DNA from: Collybiopsis luxurians FD-317 M1
Taxonomy: Eukaryota > Basidiomycota > Agaricomycetes > Agaricales > Omphalotaceae
Direction: 5' to 3'
Assembly (NCBI GenBank): GCA_000827265.1
Contig: KN834773.1
Span: 672,541-736,540, forward strand
Length of the DNA stretch: 64,000 bases
Below the pieces are notes generated by a model. The model saw nothing but the letters and a program-made list of their open reading frames with translations, made no database searches and was not told the origin of the DNA. Below, in pieces: positions 12,571-22,400 of this stretch. The translations under genes were made by a program, and so were the position numbers. Each line of letters begins with the position of its first letter. Within the stretch, counting starts at the first letter, position 1.

Positions 12571-14090
12571 ACAAAACAGACCTAGAATATCAATGTAAAT
12601 CTTATACTAATATAGGCCGCTCATTTGGATGAAGGCCTATGCCATTTAATTTTGGAGAAGGACTGTAAAAGATACTCTTTTCGTCATGGCTCGTGTATTT
12701 TTTTAACGCTCAACTCGTATATAATTTCATTTGAAAACCTGTTCGTGATCTTGCCAATTCTCTCTTAAGCCAAATATTCTCAGTGATAGCTGTGCTTTAT
12801 CGCCCTATTTCTTCGTGCTTTTTCTTGGCATACATATATGAACGTTATTTTGGATTCAAATGGTGTTCACAACTTGATTAATTGATCCAAAGGAAGGTAT
12901 CCTGATCTCGAGAATCAACATCGCTTTAATGGACGCCCAGGATAAATCGAGCTCTGATACTCTGCCACTGGAAGAAAGCTTTGAACTCTAATGTCTCAAC
13001 ATCTCTTAAATTGTATTGCAGAAAATTCCCACTTACCGCTATTTTCGAACGAGAAGTCTCAGCAACTGGAACCAATGATCAAAAACGTTCAGAAATTGCA
13101 TTCCCCTACTTAAAGTAGCTCTTTCACGAAATCAAGTTCTGTGATGATGGAAAACGATTTGATTCAGAGAGCGAACGCCGAACGGAAGGAAGGGAACTAA
13201 AGAAATAGTTAATATCGACTCAACGGAGAATCAGAAGATGACCATACTCAGAAAAGAATGGCGTATCTGCTTTACCAGCGGAATGGCATTCCGTGCGCCA
13301 CTGAACGTGTGAGACGGCCGTCGAGTAGACCGTTAGATGGGAAACAATTCAGTGTTCTCCGCCAGGGTCGAGGCTGCCTTGCCGCTGTATGAGAATATTT
13401 TAACCTTGAAGCGACTAGATGCTCTATCATCCGGCGCACTTCGTGAAAGCCCTCAATTATACATACTATAGATGAAGCGGATGGCACAGAAACTGGATCG
13501 CAATGAGCAGCTAGAATTCGAGGCCTGCGACTTTAGTAAATTAGCGCTGGGTAATGTTTCGCATGATAAGCGCTTAATTGAAGTTCCGCCATTCTTGCTT
13601 TCCTCTCGGATCTCATCTCAAACTTCTGGTCTCTTCTTGACTTTGTTCCTCCTCAGACCGTCGGATACTGTCTTGATGCCGTCTCTCAAGGACTACGGAA
13701 GTCGGAACGGGTATATCCTGTACCTGCGCATAGAAGTCGGTGGCGCTGCTCCAAATGGCGCTGTTCTCGGCAACGGCGAGCGTCAATACAAAATTACGGG
13801 ATTTTATACATAAATCACAAAAGATGAGGCCAGGAAATACTGTAAAATTTCAGCTGGCTATGGGTCTTCCAGATATTGGACGAAGGTTGGAGGGCATGAC
13901 TGGTAAGGATCGATCGTCTCCGCAAGGCAGTACCGCGTTTACGGCGTAAGACTACCATGAAGCGGAGCTTTTTTAAATTTTTTTCAGTTTCATCATTTCA
14001 ATGAGCCAAGAAACGGGCTGTACACCTACCATATATGTCTGAGCGCAGCAAAGATTCCACTCCTCTTTTCCTTGTGCTTGTTCTTCCACC
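12571..14090. other. Intergenic, no supported gene
   Basis: Short frames only (for example plus 13472-13813 and 13740-13949). The stretch could hold 5' exons of the membrane protein at 14091, whose relatives often have an extracellular domain ahead of the Ser/Thr-rich stalk. I found no convincing signal peptide or in-frame splice leading into it. Confidence 0.35.
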
Positions 14091-15452
14091 ATGCCCCCAA
14101 CTACGACGACCACGATCATAGTAACGGCTTCCGTTTCTCCAACTACGACTAGCAGCTCTCCCACCACCTCCGCGTCTGCCCCCTCAAAATCTCCCAATGT
14201 CGGCGCGATAGTGGGAGGACTATTTGCAGGAATTGTTGCCGCGTTCTTGGTTGCAGGAATCGGATACCTTGTCTACAAACGATTTTGGCGTCGGAGTAGA
14301 AGGAATGCTGGTTCGCCACGCAATGGGATGGCCTCGCGCAGTCGGAGGGTTTCTGCAGGGGAGGGCTCACATCCATTGCTCGATTCAAGATCCCGTCCGC
14401 AATCGCAGGTTACGAGTCGACCAGGTCTGGTAGAGAACGAGTATCAGTCCTATTCTGACCCGAGTTTTATTCGTCCCGTACACCCTGCCAGCCCGACAAC
14501 GTATCCCCGAATCGATTTCCCGTTTGAACCTCGACCATCGTCTTCCTCCATGATGCGAGAGATTTCTACACCCGTATCTCCTAGTCGACCCTCCCTTCCT
14601 CCTCTGGTGATTCCATCGCAATCTACACCTCCAAGGACAGCCGGGAAACCCCCTGCAGGATCTTCGGAGCATCATCATCATCCTACCTCTGATACGGCGC
14701 GCGACGATAATGACGACAACGACGATGATCTAGCCGGAACCTCTGCACGCAGCTCTCCATCACTATATTCGCAGACATCTGCGTCCACCCGATTTCACGG
14801 TGGAACGTGGGAGACGGATACAATCCGAGTTATACCTCCCGTCCCACCCATTCCCTCTCAATACCGCACTCAACCGAATACTCTCGACTCGGACTATCCA
14901 GAGGAAGAAGGGGCATCTCTCATCCGGGGAAACACGGAGAAGCTATCGCGGTTATTGCAGTCCCGGGCAAGGCGGGCACGGGCAAGGGGAAGTGGAGGAG
15001 GAGGAGGAGGATTGTCCCGTTCCGGTACGCACGTATCCCATATTGAGCGCAGAGGATCCCTTCGATCCGTTTCACTATATCCCATCAACGCCGCCGACGA
15101 AGACGGCATTCAAAACGGCGACGAGTACGATACTCCCCGCGCCGCATCCCCCTCTCGGGATCCGTCTCTCACCATCCGGAATCCATTTGAAAACGCCTCT
15201 TCTTCCCGGTCAACGTCAGTGACGACGAACGCTACGTCTATAGCCAACCATACGGCGTACGCACATTCGTCGGAACTCGCTACCCAGCACCATCCGAGGA
15301 GGCTTTCGGTTATTGATAATGAGGATGCGGAGAGGGAGTCTTTGCATGCTGATGAGATTTCAACGGCGATGCCGGGATATGATTCTGGAGTGGTACGTCC
15401 GTTGAAAGTGACGAAGATAACGAGGGAGGTGACGTCGGACTCTTCACGGTAG
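14091..15452 (+). CDS. Single-pass membrane protein with Ser/Thr-rich ectodomain and long disordered cytoplasmic tail
   Basis: One uninterrupted frame of 453 residues. Residues 1-35 are almost only Thr, Ser, Pro and Ala, a mucin-like stretch suited to O-glycosylation. Residues about 39-62 form a Gly/Ala/Val transmembrane helix (VGAIVGGLFAGIVAAFLV) closed by a basic stop-transfer KRFWRRSRR. The remaining 380 residues are Ser/Pro/Arg-rich and disordered, with an Asp-rich run and a poly-Gly stretch. This layout recalls fungal cell-wall stress sensors (Wsc/Mid2-like) and many uncharacterised basidiomycete membrane proteins; I cannot assign a family. No cleavable signal peptide precedes the Thr-rich segment, so an upstream exon may be missing from this model. 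Codon use is CpG-rich, like the neighbouring housekeeping genes and unlike the membrane genes before 8 kb. Confidence 0.7.
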   Translation: MPPTTTTTIIVTASVSPTTTSSSPTTSASAPSKSPNVGAIVGGLFAGIVAAFLVAGIGYLVYKRFWRRSRRNAGSPRNGMASRSRRVSAGEGSHPLLDSRSRPQSQVTSRPGLVENEYQSYSDPSFIRPVHPASPTTYPRIDFPFEPRPSSSSMMREISTPVSPSRPSLPPLVIPSQSTPPRTAGKPPAGSSEHHHHPTSDTARDDNDDNDDDLAGTSARSSPSLYSQTSASTRFHGGTWETDTIRVIPPVPPIPSQYRTQPNTLDSDYPEEEGASLIRGNTEKLSRLLQSRARRARARGSGGGGGGLSRSGTHVSHIERRGSLRSVSLYPINAADEDGIQNGDEYDTPRAASPSRDPSLTIRNPFENASSSRSTSVTTNATSIANHTAYAHSSELATQHHPRRLSVIDNEDAERESLHADEISTAMPGYDSGVVRPLKVTKITREVTSDSSR

Positions 15453-15868
15453 TGAATGATTGTTCTGGGCCAGGGACCTTTTTTTCGTTCTTTTGACTTT
15501 GACTTTGACGATTACTTCATCTGGACTTGGTTTCTACAAGCTAATGGATGTATTCCCGTTGCATTGTGTAGACTTTGCATCTCGTATTACTAGCGCTCGA
15601 ACTATTAACTGTAGCTGTACTTGTCACGATTCTAGGACTGTCTCTCTACTTGAATTCACTACGGACGAATTTCTTTTACCATATGTATATCTTTGCTTTT
15701 CTTTTATTGTTAACTTATCGTACATATATGATACTCGATACCTACTTAGTTACATACTTAGTACATAGTTACATGGTAGCCTTTCATTGGCATAAACTTA
15801 ATGGCTCGCACTTCCATATACATGATTTCCATAATAGCTTATGTTCCCGCTCATTTTGAAGGCAACGA
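15453..15868. other. Convergent 3' flank
   Basis: About 416 nt between the stop codons of the membrane protein (plus) and acireductone dioxygenase (minus). It is T-rich with repeated ATA/TACTTA words that may serve as polyadenylation signals for both genes. I see no gene. Confidence 0.5.
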
Positions 15869-16804
15869 TCAAGCGGCGGCAGCAATAGACTTGAGATAGT
15901 CGATACGATGAGGGTTGGCGTCGCTTTCGGGACCGCGGTAGATGGCTGACCATTTTGGTTCGTCCTGTGAGGGATGGGGAAGAGGGGGTTCATGGTCAGC
16001 GATTGTACACAGAGGGAGCTCGGAAGGCAAGCTTGGAGAGCCCGGCCCTGATTGCATTGCCAAGAAGAAGGGGGCGTACCTTGAACAAACGAGTGGTCCG
16101 AGTCAGATTCCTTTCGTCGACTGTGAAACGATGGTAGATCCCCGCGGGAATGACTAGGAGATCGCCTGCGGATACAGCAAGACGAATCCATTCGTCCGAG
16201 GGAGCCTCTGTGTGAGCACATCGGTATTGATAAAAGAGTGCATTACGCAGAATGTGGATCGTGGTTACTCACGTCGAACGTCGAAGAATCCACCGCCTTC
16301 GAGGATGTATCGGATTTCTTCATCTTCGTGAATATGTCTTTTAGGCAAAAGATTAACATGGACGGAGCGCGGGATCCCAGCAATCCGTCAAAACGATTTG
16401 CCGATACTGCACCATACTCACTCTTTATAAAACCCTTTCAGTTTCTGTTCGTATTCCTACAAACCCCAACCGACATAGTCAGATCAAGCTCATATTGCAA
16501 CTCAAATATTCAAGAGCTCATGGTGACCGCTGGCCGCCCGGAGCAGAATAGCGGCGAGTGAACCGAATAAAGGACGACTTACATCACCCAAACCCTCCTT
16601 CGAAATCTCAATAACATCCCGATTCCTATAGTTTCTCTCTTTCGCAACTGCATCCAGCTCCTCCTCATATCCGGGCGTGACGGGGATAGTCCAAGCTTCA
16701 ACTTTGATGCTTTTGAGTGTTTCGGGGTCGACCGGACGAGAGGGTACACAATCGTGCGGAAGACGTTGGTCGCCTGAGAGGTTATCAAAGTAGTACGCTC
16801 GCAT
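15869..16804 (-). CDS. ADI1: Acireductone dioxygenase (ARD), methionine salvage
   Basis: Five exons give about 181 residues, the normal ARD length. The protein begins MRAYYFDN-x2-GDQRLPHD, the family start, so the ATG at 16804 is preferred over an in-frame ATG at 16861. Exon 1 is 16583-16804. Exon 2 reads [12 protein letters not shown] and joins in phase to [18 protein letters not shown], which holds the cupin HxH...E metal ligands. A later exon carries [17 protein letters not shown], whose His is the fourth ligand. The last exon ends [14 protein letters not shown]...[13 protein letters not shown] enzymes oxidise the acireductone DHK-MTPene to formate and the 2-oxo acid precursor of methionine when Fe(II) is bound. 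It acts in cytosol and nucleus. All ligands are present, so the enzyme should be active. It is convergent with the gene at 14091. Confidence 0.93.
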
Positions 16805-18803
16805 GGTCTTTTGGGTTTGACGTTGACAGTGGTAGCCGGTAAGAGACGAGGCGGGAGGCAATGATGATGGTGCTGGAGAAACCTTGAATGAACGTGGGGT
16901 GATGGATTGATTTGAGTCTGATCAGGGGACCCATGTCTGTAGAGCTGGGAACGGGAGGGGCGGAGTCCCGGAACCAATAATGGACCTCTGGCTCCCAGAG
17001 GTTCGAAGGAGAAGAGAAGATTTCGAAGAAAATGGACCGTTAGAGACGAGCGCGGACACGCCTAAAAGCCGGCCGCAGATAAAGTACACTGACTGGGAAT
17101 ACAATTATTTATAATTTTAATCCAAGGCGAAATAATTACTTCTCGGTATATTTTGAACTTCACCTCAGTTGTTTTATGTTGGTTTTACATCCAGTTTCAA
17201 TTCAGATGATAGTGTAAATTCAAAATTTCCATGATATTAGGAAATTTGATCTGTCATTGGATAATTTGGATTTGGTGTAGTGAAAGTTGACACTTCACTT
17301 CTTCTCAGACATTGTTACATACAGTTCAATGTAATGAAAATGTGGTTTAACTTTTCCTTCCCTCCATCAATGAGATAGTAGATTCCATCTAAATTTCACT
17401 CTAGATGAAAAGATCTAGTTGGCAGTGCCTCACTCTAAGTTGCAAAGAATCATCTGCGTGACCGCTGGAAATAAAAGTTGAGGAAGACATTGGGAAGACA
17501 AGTGCATTGGCACTCAGGTAAGAAACAGAGACAATAACACATAAATTCCGTTTGTCCTCTACATGGTGGTGAGAGAGAGATAGAGAGAGAGACAATTGGA
17601 TGCAAAAGCATCCATAAAAATTATGAGTGCATGGAATGGAATGGAATGTCGAGTTTCTGCTGTGATGATTTTGTGCCTAATCCAAGACAGGCAATTTTTA
17701 AATTAATCTAAATTTTGCAATTTATATTATTTTGGTTAGTATACTTTACATTGAATGATCTGGAAAAGCTATGTATATGCTGGAAAGGGCATGAGTACTT
17801 CCATGTGTTAGCATTGGCCCCCTAACACGTCAAATTAATCATGGTATTATGGGATCTATTGTGATATCCAACAGCAACATTTGTGCCATTGGCCCGCAGT
17901 GGTTGTTGATATGGACACCGGGAAACAATAACAAAAATCTCTTGGGTTAAATGCTTCATTTTATTCTTAGTCCCCCGGCTAATCTATTATTTTACCAAAT
18001 GATACTTCTCATGAGACTACCTGAGGTTCTGTTCTAACTTCTGATGAGTCTGCAGGTCGGTCACCGTACACAGCGGACGCGCATATTGTTAGGAAACATC
18101 AGATTATTGTTCAGCTGCTCCACAGAATGTTTCATATATGCTTCCGCTGAATGTATAAATACTTTGTATCTCCATAAATAATCATCCGTCCTTGTACTCG
18201 TTCCCCCATGTTTGGATCCCTCCTCTGTTGAGGTTATATTGACAGTGCCTCATGTCTCAACACATATCCCGTGAAGCGGTACTCCACTGAGACTTAAGGA
18301 CCAGATTTAGAAGTAGACCCAAAAGTTGCAGTTATAAAGGTACAGTGTAGTAATTATAGGGCCTGTATTTCATACAGAATGTTCGTAAATTCACCATGGG
18401 ACTTTTGCACAAGCGGGACCCTCATGCTTTCCCTTGCATCCAAAGCCAAAAGAAATTCAGCAGAAGAGGCTCCAAGTTGGTGGTGTACTCGAGTATAGAG
18501 CCATTTGGCACCAGAATAAGTGAAGTCAGAAGCCATCTACAGAAGACTTAGTAAATCAGACACGGGAACAGTGTTATTGATTTGACATTAACTGGCATTG
18601 TGCTAATCGATCATGTAGAACAGCACTAACTTATTGTAACTGGCATGATATCACATGTTTCTGATGCTGCTGTTGCTGTGCTGTTAAATAGTACTGTTCT
18701 ATTTATCAATATAAAATGGACTCTTTGCGAGTTTTCATCCCCTGTCGTCCCCAGCCTGTCTTTTCGTTAACCCCAGTAGCACAGCGATCTACAGATCTGC
18801 AAA
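16805..18803. other. 2 kb intergenic, AT-rich and CpG-poor
   Basis: Upstream of ARD. CpG content drops abruptly beyond about 17100. It contains one copy of a dispersed repeat (listed at 17627-17835), a short GA-rich run near 17572-17592, and a TGTTAG...TATAAATA...TTGACA stretch (about 18087-18244) that resembles a small solo LTR but lacks a matching target duplication. Minus 18354-18536 is a short unrecognised open frame. No gene is supported. Confidence 0.4.
17627..17835 (+). repeat. Dispersed repeat R1, copy 1
   Basis: This segment begins ATGAGTGCATGGAATGG and ends near CATTGGCCCCCTAACACG. It recurs at 20688-20888 (plus), in part at 21301-21380 (plus), and at 21490-22400 (minus, interrupted). 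Copies are diverged, AT-rich, non-coding and about 200 nt long. The class is unknown; it is probably a MITE or short retroelement. Confidence 0.6.
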
Positions 18804-20084
18804 ATGGATACAAGTGGCTTGGCCGCCATGGGATATGTTATGCAAGATTTAATCATTGGATATATAACCTCATCCGTTCTCCTTGGTTTGTGAAATTTGC
18901 CCTACATTGCAGAAGACCAGTTACTGATATTGCGTAGGCTTGTATATTGGTGCTTCAAGCTTGGCCATCTATTTGCTCATGTAAGAGTTAGACCCCAACT
19001 GGGAATTATAAATAAATCTTTGATTATAGTTGCAACGGACTTCAAAGGTGGCCCCCTCGGATTGCCTTTTTTGTGCAGTTGTCTCTTCTAGCTATTACCA
19101 CATGTACCTTTGTCACATCGTGTGCTATTGGCCTCATGGAACTTTGGACAATCATAATTCAGTCAAATTCCATTTATCTTTTGAACTCAGAAACAACACC
19201 GGCGGATGACTCCGACTTGACTATACTACTAGCAAAGACTCCAACCCTGCTGTTTCACATTAATCGCGTTTCAGGTAATATGGATGTAAGTATACTATTT
19301 GTATCAAATCATGCGTCAAACTTTCGGCAGCATTGCTTACCTGTCTTCATTATAATAGCTTTTAGTAGGGGACACATTAGTATTTTGGAGAGCTTGGGCA
19401 ATATGGCATGGAAGCAAACTTGGGCGATGGATCTTTATTTCTTTTGCTTTTTTCAATGCAGGTAAGTGATATATAAAACTGGACTCGTCCCATCTAAGTC
19501 ACATCCTTCTGAAGGATTAAATATCCTATCTGCTGTTCTTTGGTGGTCTCCAAAACGACCAGGTGAAAGTTTAGGATCATTGTTCAAGTTCAATTTCTAC
19601 TTGCTGTTTTCTCTTATATCAAATATTCTGGTTACATTGGCAATTGCATATAAGGCATGGTCAGTGTAAGTATGTCTTACAAAGGTTTCTACCAATTTGC
19701 AGGTACTCATTCTGGAACAAGAAATAGGTTGAGTAAACATAAGTCAGGTACTCGAGCACAAAAAGTACTCTTGCTTGTGGTAGAATCTGGGGTCATATTT
19801 TGTGTCATTCAGGTAAATAATTTGTTGCTCTATTGTAAATGTTTTACTGAAACACCGCCTTGATTATAGACAGCATATTATGCAATTACAATAGCTGCTG
19901 AGAAGAGTTCAACTCTTACTGAGTTTTACATGGAATATTCACTCAACATTCAATATATAGGTATCATGGTGCTAGTAAGTTGTATCTTGCCAGTTACTTC
20001 TTCAACATTTTTAAATCTACAATCAAGCCGTTTTATCCAACTATAGTTTTTGTTGCATCCCATCTCATCGGAATATCTGAATGA
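18804..20084 (+). CDS. Uncharacterised 7-TM-like membrane protein
   Basis: Eight exons splice without any stop into about 290 residues: MDTSGLAAMGYVMQDLIIGY at the start, SLLAITTCTFVTSCAIGL, then GDTLVFWRAWAIWHGSKLGR, FSLISNILVTLAIAYKAW, NRLSKHKSGTRAQKVLLLVV plus ESGVIF, and a C-terminal YPTIVFVAS. The order (segment, WRAW loop, AYKxW segment, basic loop, VESGV segment, YPT segment) matches a large Agaricomycete family of seven-segment proteins with no known function, similar in plan to the DUF6533/DUF6534 proteins. Loops of alternating charge fit a plasma- or endomembrane protein. The start is the ATG at 18804; an in-frame Met follows eight residues later. The gene is CpG-poor but intact, lies in repeat-rich DNA, and is directly followed by the decayed REX4 copy. 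Confidence 0.66.
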
Positions 20085-20370
20085 TACAGTATTCTTCAAT
20101 TCAGGGAATGTAGAGGATGACAGATGCTATAGATATTGCAATTCCACCAGTTGATTAGTATACCAACTTTCATTGAAATTGGAGGATAAATGTAACATAG
20201 TTGACACCGATACCCTATTGAATGTTATTAAGCAAAGGGCGAGGCTGAGGGTTATTTTTCGAAGGACAAGCAGTAAGTTTTTTTTTGCTCTTACTTTCTT
20301 TTCTCCTTCCTTCCAAATCCCATTTTTGCTCTAGGTTCATACCACTGCCATAAGCAAACAACTGAACTGA

Positions 20371-20530
20371 CACTGCACACAAATTCTCATAAGTTGCCAC
20401 TTAAAATGGTAAACTTATGGTAAACTTACATTAAAAAGTGTGGGAAATTTCCTTTTATGGACATTTATTTGTATCTATTTTTCATAAGTTTACCATAAGT
20501 GGCAAAACTTACTGAAATTTGCATGCAGTG
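20371..20530. mobile_element. 160-nt MITE, PIF/Harbinger-like
   Basis: Terminal inverted repeats of about 45 nt start CACTGCACACAAATT on the left and, read in reverse complement, CACTGCATGCAAATT on the right. They continue through CATAAGTTGCCACTTA..TGGTAAACTTA. A 3-nt direct repeat TGA flanks the element (20368-20370 and 20531-20533), as expected for 3-nt target-site duplications of PIF/Harbinger elements. It has no coding capacity. It sits inside an intron of the decayed REX4 copy, at a point that aligns to unbroken sequence in the intact gene. Confidence 0.72.
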
Positions 20531-20687
20531 TGACGAGTTAAACAAACCCTTCTTGCAAGAACAGACCGGCAGATACCTTGCCATTGACTGCAGTCCTCGT
20601 TGGCTAGAGTCCCGATTATGAATTAGTTTAGGGACATTGTGATAGGTGAGTGTGTCAGGCAGAGGCAGAGGATTATTACAGGCACAT

Positions 20688-20888
20688 AGAATGGAATGCC
20701 GAGTTTCTGTTGTGATGATTTTATGCCTGATCCAGGACAAGCAATTTTTAAATTGATCTAAATTTTGCAATTTATATCATTTATATCATTTTGGTTAGTA
20801 TACATTACTTTTAATGATCCAGAGTACATGCTGAAAAGGGCACAGGTAAGTACTGCCATACCTTATCATTGGCCCACTAACATGTTAA
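20688..20888 (+). repeat. Dispersed repeat R1, copy 2, inserted in decayed REX4 exon
   Basis: About 200 nt similar to 17627-17835 interrupt the decayed REX4 exon between positions that are contiguous in the intact gene (near 26985). The neighbouring unbroken parent sequence thus defines the insertion ends to within a few bases. Confidence 0.65.
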
Positions 20889-20955
20889 GTGGAGTACTTA
20901 CCAGATGGGAGTATGATTAGGGAGAGGGATATGGTTCATCGTGATGCTCCTTGGC

Positions 20956-20999
20956 TGGATGGATGGATGGATGGATGGATGGATGGATGGATGGATGGT
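20956..20999 (+). repeat. GGAT microsatellite
   Basis: About eleven uninterrupted TGGA/GGAT units, located in what corresponds to an intron of the decayed REX4 copy. Confidence 0.9.
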
Positions 21000-21181
21000 A
21001 TGTGGACAACTGACTTGGTATGATTTTTGTTTCTTAGCAAAACCATTTGATGAGGTTCTGACTTCAATGGCGCATTGTGGAGTCATTGTATACTTAGTGG
21101 ATGTGTGATTTATAGCAATCTCTAGGTAGCTTGACATCTCCTTATTCTTTACTCAATACCTTGTTGTTAACAATAAAGATT

Positions 21182-21256
21182 GACCAAGCTGGGAATTGAA
21201 CCCAGGTCCCTGCCACTTTCCAGGGACAGTGCTCTAACCAACTGAGCTACTCGACC
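21182..21256 (-). other. tRNA-like sequence (tRNA pseudogene or SINE head)
   Basis: On the minus strand this folds as a near-complete cloverleaf. The acceptor GGTCGAG/CTTGGTC pairs with wobbles. The D arm GCTC..GAGC lies within an A-box TAGCTCAGTTGG. The anticodon stem CTGTC/GGCAG is closed, and the T arm CTGGG-TTCAATT-CCCAG holds a near-consensus B-box. The anticodon loop has ten bases instead of seven (containing CTGGAAA), so a working tRNA is unlikely. A SINE head or decayed tRNA is more probable. Confidence 0.5.
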
Positions 21257-21300
21257 ATTGGTGTCCAATGGATTCAATCTCAATCCAACACTTGTTGCCA

Positions 21301-21380
21301 TGAGTGCATAGAATATAATGGAATGCCAAATTTTGGTGATTGTGAAATTGGTGCATGATCTTTGACAGGAAATTTGAGAT
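21301..21380 (+). repeat. Dispersed repeat R1, partial copy 3
   Basis: Opens ATGAGTGCATAGAATATAATGG as in R1 copy 1 and stays similar for about 80 nt before diverging. It faces the inverted R1 copy ending at 22400. Confidence 0.5.
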
Positions 21381-21489
21381 TAGTAGTATAAAATTGAGGA
21401 CTTATTTTCCCTAATAAAAGAAATAACTCCCCAGTTTTGATGTCTTGCTATATGCCTGTCCAATTTTCTTGGTGGGTTTGCTGGTTCAA

Positions 21490-22400
21490 AGCTGACACAT
21501 AGTGGGCCAATGTAGGGATCGGAACTGGGGCTGTACATTGATGGTATATGGGCACCATATATACAGTTCTGCACCCATACCGGCATGACTTGAGAAAAAA
21601 ATATGGTTCGGCATACAGTACAGTTATACCCATATTTGGCTGTCTGATGTACAGCCGGCATGGCTGTTATACAGTATCTATTGTACTTCATAATTCATCA
21701 TTGCTTGTTGACCTCAACAACCTGGTTTTCCAGCTTCTCTGTTGGAGTTTGCAGAGAGGTCTGCAGGTCAGGTTTAGGGCAGTGAATGTGGTGAATAGCA
21801 CTGATGATGTGCTACCATACATCAGCATTACAAAATGTGTGATGATCACATGACTCAAGCTGAGCCTGAGCTGAATAGTTGTGTATGGCTTGGAACGCCA
21901 TTGTAGAGCTATTTAGAAAGGATTGAATTGTTGAAGTATTTCTTATACTTTTTTGATACATGCTGAAATTCTTCTCCAATAGTTTTACATAATCATATTT
22001 TAAAACTTTGCTTTTGTGCTTCACAGCTGCATTGACCATATACGGTACAGTATACAGTCAGTACCTGGACTGTAAACAAGTTTGGATATGAAAAATATGG
22101 TCACACGGGTTGGCAATATGAACACAGTATATGGTCTGTATTTTATATGGCTGTACCTGTAAATGGGTATGGTACCAAGCCCTAGGCCAATGCTAATGTA
22201 TGGCAGGACTTGTGCCCTTTTCAGTGATTGGAACAAATTACTTTGCGGATCCTGAATCATCAATCATCAATGTAATGAAAGCTAATTAAAATTGTGCAAA
22301 TTGCAAAAATTAGATCAATTCAAAATTTCCTGCCTTGGATCAGGCACAGAATTGACAGAGCAGAAAATTGACATTCCATTTTCCATGCACTCATAACTTC
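21490..22400 (-). repeat. Dispersed repeat R1, copy 4, inverted and split by a hAT-type MITE
   Basis: 21490-21512 and 22185-22400 together make one minus-strand R1 copy. The right end reads CCATGCACTCAT, the reverse complement of the R1 start. The break falls at GGCCAATG, where the MITE at 21513-22184 is inserted. Confidence 0.65.
21513..22184. mobile_element. 672-nt non-autonomous hAT-type element
   Basis: Begins TAGGGATCGGAACTGG and ends with the reverse complement TAGGGCTTGGTACC, short imperfect terminal inverted repeats. An exact 8-nt duplication GGCCAATG flanks it (21505-21512 and 22185-22192), the hallmark target-site length of hAT transposons. Inside are subterminal palindromic GTATATGG/CCATATAC-type words, and no frame resembling a transposase, so it would depend on enzyme supplied elsewhere. 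Confidence 0.78.

Noticed and set aside
18087..18244. Possible solo LTR (TGTTAG... TATAAATA ...TTGACA)
   Set aside because: Ends and TATA resemble a small LTR, but the flanking 5 nt differ (CATAT versus GTGCC) and no second copy is seen in the window.
20898..21137. Minus-strand frame with repeated IHPS
   Set aside because: It is only the GGAT microsatellite read in reverse.
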